From Temnopleurus reevesii (lineage: Eukaryota > Echinodermata > Echinoidea > Temnopleuroida > Temnopleuridae), in the NCBI GenBank assembly GCA_036244855.1, contig BQKZ01001741.1, positions 1-64,000 on the forward strand: a stretch of DNA of 64,000 nt, given 5' to 3'. This document shows positions 1-11,060 of this stretch, piece after piece (within the stretch, counting starts at the first letter, position 1; every line of letters starts with the position of its first letter). The notes beneath the pieces were generated by a model. That model was not told where the DNA came from. It worked only from the letters and a program-made list of their open reading frames with translations, and did not search any database. The translations under genes were made by a program, and so were the position numbers.

Positions 1-1158
1 CCCCGCCCCGGGCATCCGATAGAATAGAGGGGGGGGGAGGAAATATGAAGGGGGCGTGAAAATAAGTCTCTCAAAAAAAATTGGCTCACTATACACCAGA
101 TTCAATTAGTGCTGGGATATTTTGCGACCCCTTCCACCTACCCAGGAGGCTTGCGAATACCTGACTTCATCAACCAACCCCCTTCCTCCCCTAAAATTAA
201 AAAAAAAAATCTGAATGGAATGAGTTTGCCCTAAATATCATTGTTATCATTATTAATTTAGGGACCACGGAACGTTTTTAAAAGTGGAGCTGCCAGCTAG
301 CCGGCTCATTGTATTATCGTGGTTTTTTTTTTCACACTAGGCCGCTGCACACGATAACTGGAAAGTGAGAATATGAAGACCCCAGCCCTCCTACTTATAT
401 CATTATACATATGAATATCAGTATCATGCATAACCTCCAGTAATTGAGTACAAATATAATAAAACATTAGGTTATGCTGTCTTTGTTAATTTTCTTTTAT
501 CACATTTGAAACTTTACAAATTGTTTTGAAAGAATCTTTTAACAAAAAAAAATAAATATTGCCTTGGATTCATTTTTCCCGCATCGCATGGTACTGTCGC
601 AGAGCAGGGTTGGTTCACTATATGATAAAAAAAAAGACTTTAGAAAAAACTTTGTTATTTTTTTGTTGACAAAAAACGTTATTGATCGACGTTCACAGCA
701 CTGGGTTTCCCACATCCTTGCAAAATCTGGACGAGTTAGAACAAAAAAAAAAAAAAAAAAAAACAAACAAAAATTACGGCCACCCAACTGCTATTCCCTG
801 CATCATACCAAAACTATTTGAGGTTCTTCAGCACCCAGAAGAAACTTATTGGGAGCTCTATAGATACAACAAAAATGATAAGTGCAGTCAGTTATTACAT
901 AAAATAATAAAAGGTGGCTATTTGGGAAAGTCGACACTTAGGAATGAAGGTGAAATATTCCAGCATTGCAAACCAAGGCAAATCGAAGAGCACCTTCTGG
1001 GATGTAATTTTGTATCATTTCGGGTGAAAATTGAAAAAGTATGATTTTGAACTTTCGCGGAGGTTTTTTAATTAGAGGATCCGATTCCGCTCCCGTGAGG
1101 GTGTGGGGTCTAGAAAAAAAAAGTATGAAAAAATAATAATTGAAAATATTCGTGGAGG
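1..1158. other. Upstream flank, no gene recognised
   Basis: The sequence is AT-rich with several A or T homopolymers (for example the A run at about 743-762) and a short GC-rich opening. A reading frame of 120 codons crosses 682-1044, but it contains a poly-lysine block made by the A run and has no recognisable domain, so I do not call it. Confidence 0.6.
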
Positions 1159-1194
1159 GTGGAATGCGATTATTTTGAAATTGACAAAGCAGAT

Positions 1195-1224
1195 GGTGAT
1201 GATGATGATGCGGTGATGAGGAAT

Positions 1225-1283
<59 letters not shown>

Positions 1284-1390
1284 GAAGAAGAAGAACATGG
1301 TGGTGATGATGATGAAGAAGAAGAACATGGTGGTGATGATGATGATGATGATGAAGATGAAGATGATGAGGTGCCGGTGGTGGTGGTGGT
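1195..1390. repeat. GAT/GAA/GGT trinucleotide microsatellite
   Basis: There are about 190 bp of ATG/GAT triplets with interspersed GAAGAA and GGTGGT runs; poly-Met or poly-Ile/His frames arise from it on either strand. A second pure (ATG)n tract of 14 units follows at about 1578-1621. Confidence 0.95.
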
Positions 1391-1577
1391 GCTTGGTGCC
1401 GCAGTACTGCATTCTGCTAAAAATGGTCAGACCCAGGACCTATTTGGTAATGTTACATGCAGTTGCGGCAAGGTGATCTCTCCGCTGATCGGCTGAGAAA
1501 GCGTTATCTACTTCTCGTGCATGGCGTGTGTGACAAGCCCCTCCCACCCCNAGCTCGGATCCCATTGTGCTTTTCGG

Positions 1578-1579
1578 TA

Positions 1580-1622
<43 letters not shown>
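1578..1622. repeat. (ATG)n microsatellite
   Basis: This uninterrupted ATG triplet tract lies just upstream of a TTAA-flanked foldback element. A single N at 1551 lies between the two microsatellites, a probable uncertain base. Confidence 0.95.
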
Positions 1623-1645
1623 CGTATGTTTGTAGCTTTTCTACA

Positions 1646-2246
1646 TTAAAAGAGAACTTCACCCTGACAGTGATGCACTCTCAGTGGATGAAGAAAAATA
1701 CAATGATCAAACTGTGAAAATGTTAGCAAAATTCAACAAGCCATTCAAAAGTTATGAATTTTCAAAGTTTTGATTTAAACCCCTCATGGGCTCCTTAAAT
1801 TGGCTACGTACAGGCACAAAATGGTTGCCAACATGGAGAACGCTCCATTCACTTTGTACACAGAATTTCACTTTTTTTTCTTTTTCTAGAAAAGTAGACA
1901 ATAAATCAACAAAATTCATTCCAAAATGCATGCAAAATCAAAATGTCCATACTATATTTGAAGAGAAAAGTACAATTTTGTTTACTTTCAGTCTAGAAAA
2001 AGAAGAAAATGTGAAATTGTGTGTATACAAAGTGAATGGAGAGTTCTCCATATTGGCAGCCATCTGGTGCCTGTCCGTTGCCAATTTGAAGAGCCCATGA
2101 ATCACATGTAAAAATGAAAACTTTGAAAATTCCTAACTTTTGAATGGATTGTCGGATTTTGCTCAAATTTTCACAGATTGACTATATTGTATATTTTTGT
2201 TCATCCACTGAGCGCACATCGATGTTTGGGTGAATTTCCCCTTTAA
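1646..2246. mobile_element. Foldback MITE flanked by TTAA, long inverted arms
   Basis: TTAA at 1646-1649 and 2243-2246 flanks a 593-bp unit whose ends read AAGAGAACTTCACCC and, on the other strand, AGGGGAAATTCACCC. The inverted similarity continues for about 230 bp on each side (1650-1880 against 2005-2242), including TCTGTGAAAATxTTAGCAAAAT-type and CATGGGCTC blocks. There is no coding potential. The TTAA duplication is typical of piggyBac-type integration, which is an inference from the target site only. Related ends occur at 21487-21936 and 42652-42781. Confidence 0.8.
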
Positions 2247-3146
2247 GTGTATGATCTTATTTTTATGCTCTGTTTTTAACCTTTTTATAACGCAAAGACA
2301 GCATCTTTTCTCGACAAATTCATAATATTGTATTTTTTTTAATCTAACTTCTGAAATATTATTCATAAAGAAAGGTAAACTAAATTAAATAAATGAATAT
2401 GCATTGAATAAACTATATATTTTATACGAAAATGTATTTTGTGGTATAACTTTGTGGTAAAAAAATATTCTCAGTTTGAGTTTACGTGACAAAAAAAAAG
2501 AACATAAAAAAAGAATAAAATAGTTATTGAAAATACCAAATATAATGAATTGTACAAAACAATTATAGAACATAAGAAAATGATTATTAGAATTACTACA
2601 TGTGTCGAAAATATTTGCATTCTAATAATTAGAGCAGTACATTATATAGATAAATCTTCTTATTATCAATTGTTTATTAAAATCAAATTTATTTAACTTC
2701 AACTATTTGTAATTTCATGATTCTATCAAATGGGACTTATACTGTAGTAAATTTCTTGATCATGCATTTGGAAGAAAAATGTAGTGCCTATATCTCAAGA
2801 GGGCGCTAACTCAACAATCGGTTGACAACAGTCCTGCATTGCATGCCATTAATAGTCTAAACCAGTGTGCTGTCTGCTGATTATCATGCCAGATATGGCT
2901 GAAATGTTCACATTTTCCGCTAAGTACATCGCAAAATTACAATATAGACTCTGATTTATCTTATCCCTCATAAAATGTATGGAAAGTACTCATCCAGGCT
3001 ATTCGATGAGGCCCTTCGATATATACAAGTTCACTGATTGATTCAAATTCATGCATGGTTCGGAATAACGTGTTGGTAACAATTGTTGTTGCGATGTCGG
3101 AAAAGCATCGGGCAAGCTTTTGGGGTGTCAAGAATAACCTATGTGG
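2247..3146. other. AT-rich flank, no feature recognised
   Basis: I see neither a gene nor a clear repeat here. The part 2780-3110 is less AT-rich and looks single-copy within the window. Short frames on the minus strand are low-complexity. Confidence 0.5.
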
Positions 3147-3480
3147 AAGCGCCGTGTTGTGGAGATTCTGATTCTCGCATCACAACTATATAGGTTCCAA
3201 CCTCGCCCATGGCATTAATTTCCTTCAGCGACAAATTCGTCTTCTGTGCTGCACTTAACCCAGGTGTTTGAAGGGTTCTCGTAAGATATGAGGATTTCTG
3301 TCGCCAAGTCTGAAACTAAACATTGTGGAAACTCCCCATGGACCTATGGAAACACAGTCCGTGCGTTTGATATTGTTATGTACCCTTCACCGGGGTAATA
3401 ATATTGCTAGAGCACTGAGGACCGTATGGGAAAAGCACCATATAGAAAGAATATTATCATCATTTATTATCATCATTTGA
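3147..3480 (+). mobile_element. tRNA-derived SINE, diverged copy
   Basis: A degenerate tRNA-like head carries a B-box-like GGTTCCAACC near 3192. It is followed by the family's internal segment (ggcattaatttccttcagcg, then ctgcacttaacccaggtg) and a tail ending in TTATCATCAT repeats. It is the same family as the near-complete copy at 42358-42650. Confidence 0.75.
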
Positions 3481-4338
3481 GGTATGCATACAAATTGCAT
3501 GAATAAATGAATTTGTGTACATTTGAAATGGCATCTTAATTTGTCCAACTTTCTCACAAAGAAATAAATCGGAAAAAAATGAAAAATTGAAAAGAGTGTT
3601 CAATTTCTTACATGGCATTTCAACCACTATGTTTCTCACTTTCATTATTAAATGATGAAGTCGTATCGCGTCATTTTACACCCACATTTAAATTTTGTTG
3701 CTTAATACCATTAACTCCATAGAATATGGAAAAGAAGTCTGAACATTTTTCCACTTTCGTTTTCACGCGTTTCTCAGCCATTATTTGGAAATTTTATTTA
3801 TCTTTTTTTTTTTTGCAGTTGTAGAATTTTGCAAGTGAAATTATTCCTTATTACATTGTAAACCCAGAAAGAAATGTGATCCTGGAGCAAAATATATATT
3901 TTTCCTTTACACACCCTAATTAGACAAAATTTCCGATCGCAACATACTACTTTGCGGAGTCTTTATACTTATACTAGTTGTAGTACATCCAAAGAGCTTT
4001 ATAAAACAAAATACATTCATTTTTCTTAATAGTTTAGTTTTTTATCTCTCTCTCTCTCTCTCTCTTAATTGATAAGCCCTCATCGTACAGAAATTTTGTA
4101 GTTGTACTTTTAAAAAGATAGAACACTTTACATAATACCCGTGTCCATTTTTCCCCGCGGAGCGTGCGTTCTAGTGCAGAAATGCACACCATCAAACAAC
4201 TAAAGCGTGCAGGCTCTTTTGCGATTCATACTACACATAAAGTGCACGTCGCTTGAGGTCGCACATCTATCTTCTTCTTACATGCTCTGCTAGTTCGGTC
4301 ATGTATGCTATTTTTAGAAGCAGTCTACTCAAGCGAAG
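3481..4338. other. Proximal upstream region of the mannosidase gene
   Basis: This is presumably the promoter side of the gene. A (TC)n tract lies at about 4044-4065. The part 4140-4340 is more GC-balanced and contains no repeat seen elsewhere in the window. No clear TATA box or initiator could be fixed by eye. Confidence 0.4.
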
Positions 4339-4391
4339 ATGGAGACGTGTTGATGTTTCAGAGTTCCGGTAAAGTTTACAGCAAAGGATAG
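4339..4391 (+). promoter_or_regulatory. Two tiny overlapping upstream ORFs in the putative 5' leader
   Basis: ATG at 4339 opens a four-codon ORF (M-E-T-C-stop) whose TGA at 4351-4353 overlaps the ATG at 4353 of a second ORF of 12 codons ending TAG at 4389-4391. This ends 17 bases before the mannosidase start codon. If transcription starts upstream of 4339, ribosomes would meet both first, which commonly lowers main-ORF translation. The transcription start is not known; no convincing TATA box was found, so this is conditional on the leader being present and unspliced. Confidence 0.4.
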
Positions 4392-4408
4392 GATAAAATT
4401 TCTTCAAA

Positions 4409-5014
4409 ATGAACTCCAAAGGACCAATATTACCTCTTCAACAGAGGTACTCTAATGGTGTCCCATTAGGATATACCAGATCAGGACTAAGGGCATCGGA
4501 ACGATACGTAGTTTATCTACTTTTCCTTGTGTTCATGAGCGTTTGCTACAGCGCAGTGTTTCTCGTGCCCGAGCTTCGGGGACGTGTAAACTCATTCGTG
4601 GACTCGCCCGAGCAGCTGTTCAATCCCGGCGGCAAAGACGAAACATTTCCCGGTCATCTACATTTAGACACGGGACTAGAAGATGTACATGTAGAACAAG
4701 ATAGAAGAAGAATAGAACTACAAATTGCCCAGGATCGGGCGCTACAACAAGCAAGAGGGGCCTTAAATCATGAAGGGGGGAACGAAGGGGGAGCGGACAA
4801 AAATATGGATCAACATGACGTTGAGAGTATAAAAAAGGAGGTTCAGGAAGATAAACAAAATTTTTTAGAGGAGCAGAAGAAGCAAATAGAAGAAGATCTT
4901 CAAGCCGCGAGGAAAGGTGGAAAAGATGCAATAGCTGCTAGAGGATATATTGAAAGAACAGATGGAGATCCAAATGATTCAGATGTTAAAAGCAAAAGGG
5001 ATCATATACGAGAG
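4409..5014 (+). CDS. MAN1A-like: Exon 1: cytosolic tail, signal anchor and coiled-coil stem of the mannosidase
   Basis: This first coding exon holds 202 codons and ends in phase 0 at a GT donor (gag|gtagaa). Residues 1-32 form a short basic cytosolic tail. Residues about 33-53 (YVVYLLFLVFMSVCYSAVFLV region) are one hydrophobic segment that fits a type II signal anchor. Residues about 95-170 are very rich in E, K, Q and R with heptad-like spacing, a probable coiled-coil stem, interrupted by a glycine/asparagine-rich stretch near 121-132. The exon ends KRDHIRE, which joins directly to MMLHAW of exon 2, as in vertebrate mannosidase I (K-IKE-MMKHAW). The start is chosen because an in-frame TAA lies at 4394-4396, only 12 bases upstream, and A occupies position -3. 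Without splicing the frame would run on to a stop near 5072; that tail is intronic. Confidence 0.95.
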
Positions 5015-6510
5015 GTAGAAAATGGAAGGCTTTATTATACAGTAGTTATACTTTTTCTACGTGGCCGTGGATGACAGAATCAAATACATGGAGATTTTTC
5101 TGGCATGTCTAGTGTTTGTTGTGTCTCTATTGCTGCAAATGTGCTTGATGTCGCTTGTGCTAGCTAGTGGAAACGTCTTATAACCTTGCTGCAAATTGAT
5201 TGCAGTTTAAATAGACAGTCAAGTCGCAATAAATCTACCACAACATATTTTTTTACCAAAAGGTGCCATTGATACATAGCCTGTAATTTTTTAAAAATTG
5301 CTGTTGCTTGTGTTTGATTTTGTCAGCCATGCAGCAATTAAGAAAGAGCGCTAGTGTAGACTAAGAATCTTTGTGAAAAGAAGTGAGAAATTAACAATTT
5401 TTTTCCCTTTTCATCAAAGACTGAATCATACCAATCAAACATGTACTGGTATGTAGGATAATGATTTCCGTTGTAAATATCCGGATTTGGGCAAAAGGTA
5501 AATTTGTTAGTGTTTCTTGATCCCTCTCAAACTGATTCCAATTCTATCCAGCTCGCTGCTGGAGTGCTTACAGTGTTTGGAGAGACATGTGCGGCGCATG
5601 GCTAATGTAGAGCGTGTGCAACATCATCATACGCGATATTGCCGCGATACGGCAGTTGGTCCACAGTGTTTTGTGGGTGAAACTGAAAGGGAGAGCTGGA
5701 ATTTCAGGGAAGTTTCAAGCTATCTAAAATTGGGATTTGTGATAATTTGAAAAGGGTGATTTTCGGGGTATATAAGTTATTCCTGGTGTTACACAGGCGA
5801 TATGGCATCAGGTTCATAGCTCTCTTAAGTAGTGACTATGTAAAAAGAATGTAAAAAGCTATTCCTGAGAGATATACATGTAGCTACCCATATGGAGCCC
5901 CATAGGTGCCATTGCATGCTGTTTTGTACATTGTGCATACATTATATGTATGCATTGTACAGAGCAACAAACATGGCTCCTACATGTATGACCCACCATA
6001 AGAAATACTAAATGGCCATGTGTTAACATTGTATTTTGGACTCTTTTGGGGGCTCAAATAAGGGTTAGAATGACAAATATCTTAGAATGACAAAAATCAC
6101 CCCATCAGAGTCCAAAACATACCAAAAAAATGTAGACATTCTTCACATTAGTGAGGCATTTCTGGAAATGTAGATTTAGCTCCAGCTTACGTCTGACATA
6201 TGGGTATTGTTTTACATGTTTGAATGGTAAATGTGTCTCTCTTTGTAGAAAAGAAATTGTTTCATATTTAAAATTCCTTTCCACAAAGATCTCTGTTTAT
6301 CCTTGTGCACAAACTGCACTATCATCATTCTGATAAATATATGTTTAAAGTTTAATAACCAGGCTTTTATTGCAGTGTGGTGAGATCACACATTTAGGAA
6401 TCAAAGTACATGCATGCTAAGTGCAATTTAATAGTCTTTATTTACTTTGGTCCAAAATCAAGGATAATCATGATCAACATGTAGGATTATCAAGCTACAT
6501 CTAAACATAA

Positions 6511-6543
6511 TGTACATGTACATTGTACATGTACATGTACACT
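6511..6543. repeat. Cluster of TACATGTA palindromes
   Basis: Alternating TGTACATG words produce overlapping self-complementary octamers over 33 bp. The same word recurs throughout the window, for example at 12318-12335, 14402-14413, 24415-24424, 24730-24742, 25450-25462 and 40276-40291. Confidence 0.8.
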
Positions 6544-6640
6544 GTCTATTCAGAATTTAAAAAAAAAGTAAAGTACACTTTCTAATTTTAGATTCATATA
6601 CAGTGTAATGTGTATGACAGGTCCTTCTTGGCTCACTAAT

Positions 6641-6821
6641 GGGGTGTTGCTCAAAATCAACTGCAAATCAACTGCAACTTTGCCAATTGTAACACGCATT
6701 TTCATTCGCGCATGGTACATGTATGCACATTTAACAAGACGCGCATGAAACAATGATTTTGATTGGCGCGTTCCGATCAACTGCAACTTGCAATCAATTG
6801 CAACATTTGAGCAACATCCCT
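6641..6821. mobile_element. MITE with GGGGTGTTG inverted ends, copy A
   Basis: This unit of about 181 bp starts GGGGTGTTGCTCAAA and ends TTTGAGCAACATCCC, i.e. inverted termini. Inside are AACTGCAAATCAACTGCAA and GCGCATGAAACAATGATTTT. A second copy lies at 9220-9395 with the same structure and a diverged relative at about 10285-10455. Confidence 0.8.
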
Positions 6822-6837
6822 CTAAGGTACATACATA

Positions 6838-6859
6838 TTAGGGTTTAGGGTTAGGGTTA
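6838..6859. repeat. Interstitial telomere-like TTAGGG tract
   Basis: About three and a half units of TTAGGG are present, one with an extra T. It starts 16 bp after the copy A MITE. It is far too short to be a real telomere. Confidence 0.7.
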
Positions 6860-7606
6860 TTAATAATCAAGTAACAAAATTGTTTAGGTTGGCACAGGTT
6901 GTCTGTAACATTATTTTTTTTACAGTGTATAAATCATTTTCAGATCAATACATGTATGTGATTGATCCATTTCCAAAAATGTACAATGATGTCACCGCCA
7001 ACCGCATATTGCAAGTTCTAAACACGCACTTCTCATTGTTTGAAAATTGATTTGAGTTTAATATTCCGCCTTGCATTTTATAAACGCAGCTGTTATGGAA
7101 TTTGGCCCAGGTTTTGGATATGTTTTGGGTAAAAATCAGAGAAATCTTTTTCAGCAACCTGTGTAAAATATCCAGACCTGTCTTACAGACCATGTACAGT
7201 AACTGCAGCCACCTGTTTCCACTTCCACTTTCGTAATGTATTCAGATTTATTCACGTTTGCCCTGAGATGAACCATGTATTCAGCTTTGAAAAATAATGA
7301 GTGTCCAAAAGTCAGCATGCTGCTTGCATACATTAACGTTGCTAGGTTGGACAAACATTGTAGCTTAACCACCCTAGCAACAACCACTCTATGCTATACA
7401 CATTCCTTCTATTGAAATAAGATTCTTTTATAACAGGTGAAAAGATTCTGATTGAGCCTAGTTGACAAAGAAGCGTGCATAAAATTTGAATACATTATGA
7501 AAATGGTCTATTTGGAACTGAATTTAATCAATTGTAGGCCAGATAATATTTTCTCAATTTGCCCCAATGTTTTACAATACAAAATTTCACCTCAATCTCT
7601 TCTCAG

Positions 7607-7822
7607 ATGATGCTTCACGCATGGAATGGCTATGTGAAGTACGCATGGGGTGCCAACGAGCTCAAGCCCATTGCTAAGACGGGTCATTCCGCAAGCATCT
7701 TTGGGCGCTCTGCCATGGGTGCCACCATCATCGATGGCATTGATACGCTCTTCATCATGGGACTAACGGATGAGTACAAAAAGGCTCGGGACTGGGTCGT
7801 CAATGACTTCAAGTTTGATGCG
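7607..7822 (+). CDS. MAN1A-like: Exon 2: start of GH47 catalytic domain
   Basis: This exon of 216 nt (72 codons, phase 0 at both ends) follows a pyrimidine-rich acceptor ending ctcttctcag and stops at the donor gcg|gtgagt. It encodes residues 203-274. The family signature is plain: HAWNGYVKYAWGANELKPIAKTG, then GATIIDGIDTLFIMG and an amphipathic helix DEYKKARDWV. These correspond to the first helices of the (alpha/alpha)6 barrel; the conserved D-TL-IMG segment packs around the active-site cavity in the solved family members. A MITE begins only 36 bp after the donor. Confidence 0.97.
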
Positions 7823-7857
7823 GTGAGTGTAAATGCTTTTTAATATAGTATCCTCAC

Positions 7858-8027
7858 CAGGGAATAACTTTCTTGGTATTGCATCGCAAATTGCTATGCA
7901 TTTTATCAGGATTGCTACACATATTTTGTGTAGCAACTTTTTCACATAGAACTGCATAGTTAAGAATTTGAAAAGTTTCCTCTCTGTTTAAAATTGCTAT
8001 TCAAATGTAAAAAGTAAAATTACTTCA
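7858..8027 (+). mobile_element. MITE family AGGGAATAATTTT, copy 1
   Basis: The start is AGGGAATAACTTTCTTGGTATTG, given here only to identify the family, and the internal block is ATCGCAAATTGCTATGCATTTT. The end is a run like GTAAAAAGTAAAATTACTTC. The full-length relative at 41941-42117 shows that both ends are inverted copies. It sits 36 bp downstream of the exon 2 donor. Confidence 0.75.
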
Positions 8028-8863
8028 TCTTCAGCTAAAGTGATTTAATTTACATAAAGTCAAAGTTTATAAAATGTATGTAGTTTCTTTAATACCTGAA
8101 TATGATGTGTGCTCACTTCAAAAACATGTTCTTTTTTAAAAGTTGTGTTTTCTTCATTATACATGTAGGTATTATCAAAATGCAATCTTTTTGCCAATTC
8201 ATAAATATTAGCCAAGGTTCAAGAGTGTGCCTTCCAAGATACATGTCCATTGTAGTATTATCATTATCTCCATTATTTGCTGTTTACTGGCCTAAGAAAA
8301 TGATAAGACAAGAACGGACCCAGATGATTTATGTAGAAATAGCATTGAAACTCTGTTTTAAGTTTATGTGTGGTAAAAAAACAAACACGATACCATGTAC
8401 ATTTGTAAGCGCTGTACAGAATGAGATTGTTTTTATACAGTGTTCATTCATTGCTCCAATCTGTCATACATGTATGGTCTGATTACCAAATAAGTCAGCA
8501 CCCAGACTACATGTGCATGTTTGATCCAAAGTGGTTAACCCAAATAACCCGAATTCATGATTTGATAACCACCTTGGGGTGGTCCTAAAATTTTGTCTCC
8601 CGTTTTCCCACTGAGATACACTGTACACCTTGTACACACAAAATGAATAATACAAATGTAGGAATGGATAAATGGATGGACAGATGGATGATAAATGAAT
8701 AAAGAAAGAAAATGTTATTCATGCATCCAAGAAGCTTCTACAAAAAAGGAATTGTTGGTTTGATTTTTAAAATGCATTCTTTATTAATTCGTAATCATAT
8801 AATTTTGACATGTAATACCTAGAAAGCAAAGAATTTTTTTTTTAAGTTTGATATTTCTACATC

Positions 8864-9045
8864 AGGGAATAATTTTGCTGGAATCGCATCGCAGTTTGCC
8901 ATGTATTTTAGCATGATTGCTGTGCAAGATATGTTTTGTTTAGCAACTTGTTTTCACATAGAACTATAGAGTGAACTGTTGCAAATTGATGTTTCCTGAA
9001 AAGCTAAAAGTGCATTACACAAATGTGAAAAGTAAAATGATTTCC
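8864..9045 (+). mobile_element. MITE family AGGGAATAATTTT, copy 2
   Basis: It begins AGGGAATAATTTTGCTGGAAT and ends AAAGTAAAATGATTTCCT, an inverted version of the start. The length is about 182 bp, matching the copy at 41941-42117 in the opposite orientation. Confidence 0.8.
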
Positions 9046-9219
9046 TATACAAAAGGAGAGCAAAAATAAAAAAAATCTTTTCAGGCCATTTGTCATGGTC
9101 AGTCGATCAGGGGCGTTGAACAATTGTTTTCTACTTATCTTCTCATTTGACCTCCTTGAACACCTTGTCATGGACCTACGTATTTTGGTAATGATAACAA
9201 AAGAGGGTTATTTGACAAA

Positions 9220-9395
9220 GGGGGTGTTGTTAAAAATCAACTGCAAATCAACTGCAATGTTACAAATTGTAACGCCCATTTTCATTTGTGCACGATATGC
9301 GCATTTAACAAGATGCGCATGAAACAATGATTTTCATAGGCACGTTCCGATCAACTGCAACTTGCAATCGCTCGCAACTTTTGAACAACACCCCC
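9220..9395. mobile_element. MITE with GGGGTGTTG inverted ends, copy B
   Basis: The ends are GGGGGTGTTGTTAAAAATC and TTTTGAACAACACCCCC. The interior matches copy A at 6641-6821 at most positions, including the ATGCGCATGAAACAATGATTTT block with few changes. Confidence 0.8.
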
Positions 9396-10284
9396 ACAGT
9401 CAAGTTTGCTTCTGGTCACTTATAATTTGTCATTGTGGCATGCACCTACAATTCAATTTCTTATTCAGCACATTGGCTTGGAGGTTCTGCATGTATATCA
9501 AACCCCAACTGGTGTTTTTTTTTTAGTGTGGACATTTTATATTGAAAGGCATAGAACAAAAGACTCAAACCCAAGTCCCCCAACCCCTTCTCTCCGGTCT
9601 CTCTCTATCAATATATCAGTGTACTGTAAATGTTTGTATGTTTAATGAGTGAATTGGATTTGTTAGAATTGATGAATGAAATAATAATCATAATAATACA
9701 TGTAATTGATAATAATTAAATAATAATAAAATAATAATAAAATAATTTTGAACATCCCCAATAGAAAAAGGCCAGTTACCAACATTTCTCAGAGACCATG
9801 ACCATTTTACTATGTGATAATTTTGATTCACGCAGGAATGTCGAAGGTATTGTGAAATGATTCAAGATCATCGCTAAGGTAGCCTTGCCCCCACAATCAC
9901 AATTGTACTTCTATAGATCTGACTGTCCAAATAAAGGTGATTGGTGCAGTGTTGTGCAAACATAGGTACACCCACCTACATATTGTAAAAAATGTAATAT
10001 TGACCTCAATCGACCTTTGATCAATCTCTACACAGTGCTTGGTGTACTCTCTATAATCAAAGTGGATTTACAGAAAAAGAATGTCTGACTTTGGTTTCAT
10101 CTGTCAATCTTTTGTTTACCTTTTTGCATATTTTTATGAAAATGGTGTCTTTTCAGTCAAAGCACAAAATGTACCATAGATATGCATGCAAATACATATG
10201 TATGGTTGTGGGGGAGGGCTTTGGGGTGGAATATTTTGGAAACCTACATGGTTTTTTTTTGTGTGTGTTTTCGTTATAACAAGA

Positions 10285-10460
10285 AACATTGTATCGACTG
10301 CAAGTTGCAGGTCAATCAAGTTTATCGTTTCATATAACGTTTATCTCTGCAATAATGCAGAATATTACAATCTAGGGAATCAGAATATATGCTTCAATTT
10401 GCATTTTATTTGCATTGAATTTGCAAGCCATCGCAACTTTCTTGCAACACCCTTTGACAA
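10285..10460. mobile_element. Diverged relative of the GGGGTGTTG MITE
   Basis: The left side reads CGACTGCAAGTTGCAGGTCAA and the right side GCCATCGCAACTTTCTTGCA followed by ACACCC, recalling the right end of copies A and B. The middle does not match, so it may be a rearranged copy. Confidence 0.4.
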
Positions 10461-10479
10461 AGAATCCATAATTAATGTT

Positions 10480-11060
10480 CAACCCACTCCTAATGCTCCC
10501 AGGTTGCCAACAAAATTCTCGCCCACATCTATAAGAGATGAAATTCAATAATCTTATAATATTCCCTAAGTTACTCTTCCCCCCACTTAATATTCCCGCC
10601 CTTCCACGATGTTGTAATTCGAGGAAAGTGTTGGTGCTAATCGGCGTAAAATTGTGCACTAAATGCAGGGTAACGAGATTAGAGTGGCTAGATATTGATT
10701 CAGGAGGGGTGATAATTTCTGCCTCTCTTTCGGGGCGTGCTCCAGTTATTTCCTCCTATTCTCTTGTAATAAATGTCCCGGCATGCTGCGGGGCGCGTGG
10801 TGGAGCGTGCGCAAGGGTCTTAAAGGTTTTGGTAAACAGTCCACGTGAGGTGAATATTTGTATTCCTCTGGCAATTCCGCAGATGCAAATTTAAGAAAGA
10901 TGAATCCCATGGAAGAAATGAAGAGAGATGAAATTGCTTTGTCTTGTAAAAAAGAATGTTCAGGAATTTGTATCTTGATCGTCCAATACCGGTTTAATAG
11001 TCTGTGCATTAATTTTTGTCATAAAAAATACCCCAGGCCTCGAAATAAGATTTCTTCAGA
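10480..11060. other. Locally GC-richer, apparently single-copy intronic block
   Basis: The part 10560-10870 has higher GC and several CpGs (GGGGCGCGTGGTGGAGCGTG region) than the surrounding intron and no repeat elsewhere in the window. A frame of 118 codons crosses it, without any recognisable domain. A regulatory element is possible but not shown. Confidence 0.3.

Larger units (their letters stand above)
5015..7606 (+). other. MAN1A-like: Intron 1 of the mannosidase gene
   Basis: This intron is 2592 bp, GT-AG, phase 0. It contains an imperfect palindrome at 5926-5961, a dense TACATGTA cluster at 6511-6543, a MITE at 6641-6821 and a telomere-like tract at 6838-6859. The part 5080-5900 shows no repeat or exon that I recognise. 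Confidence 0.9.

Noticed and set aside
682..1044. 120-codon open frame upstream of the mannosidase gene
   Set aside because: It contains a poly-lysine run from a genomic A tract, has no recognisable domain and no sign of splice sites or codon bias.
1159..1476. Open frame of methionine and lysine runs, and its isoleucine/histidine minus-strand shadow
   Set aside because: It is produced by the GAT/GAA trinucleotide microsatellite; there is no conserved domain or splice context.
10538..10894. 118-codon open frame in intron 2
   Set aside because: No domain is recognised. The frame crosses a GC-richer block that lacks stops by chance; there is an equally long frame on the other strand.
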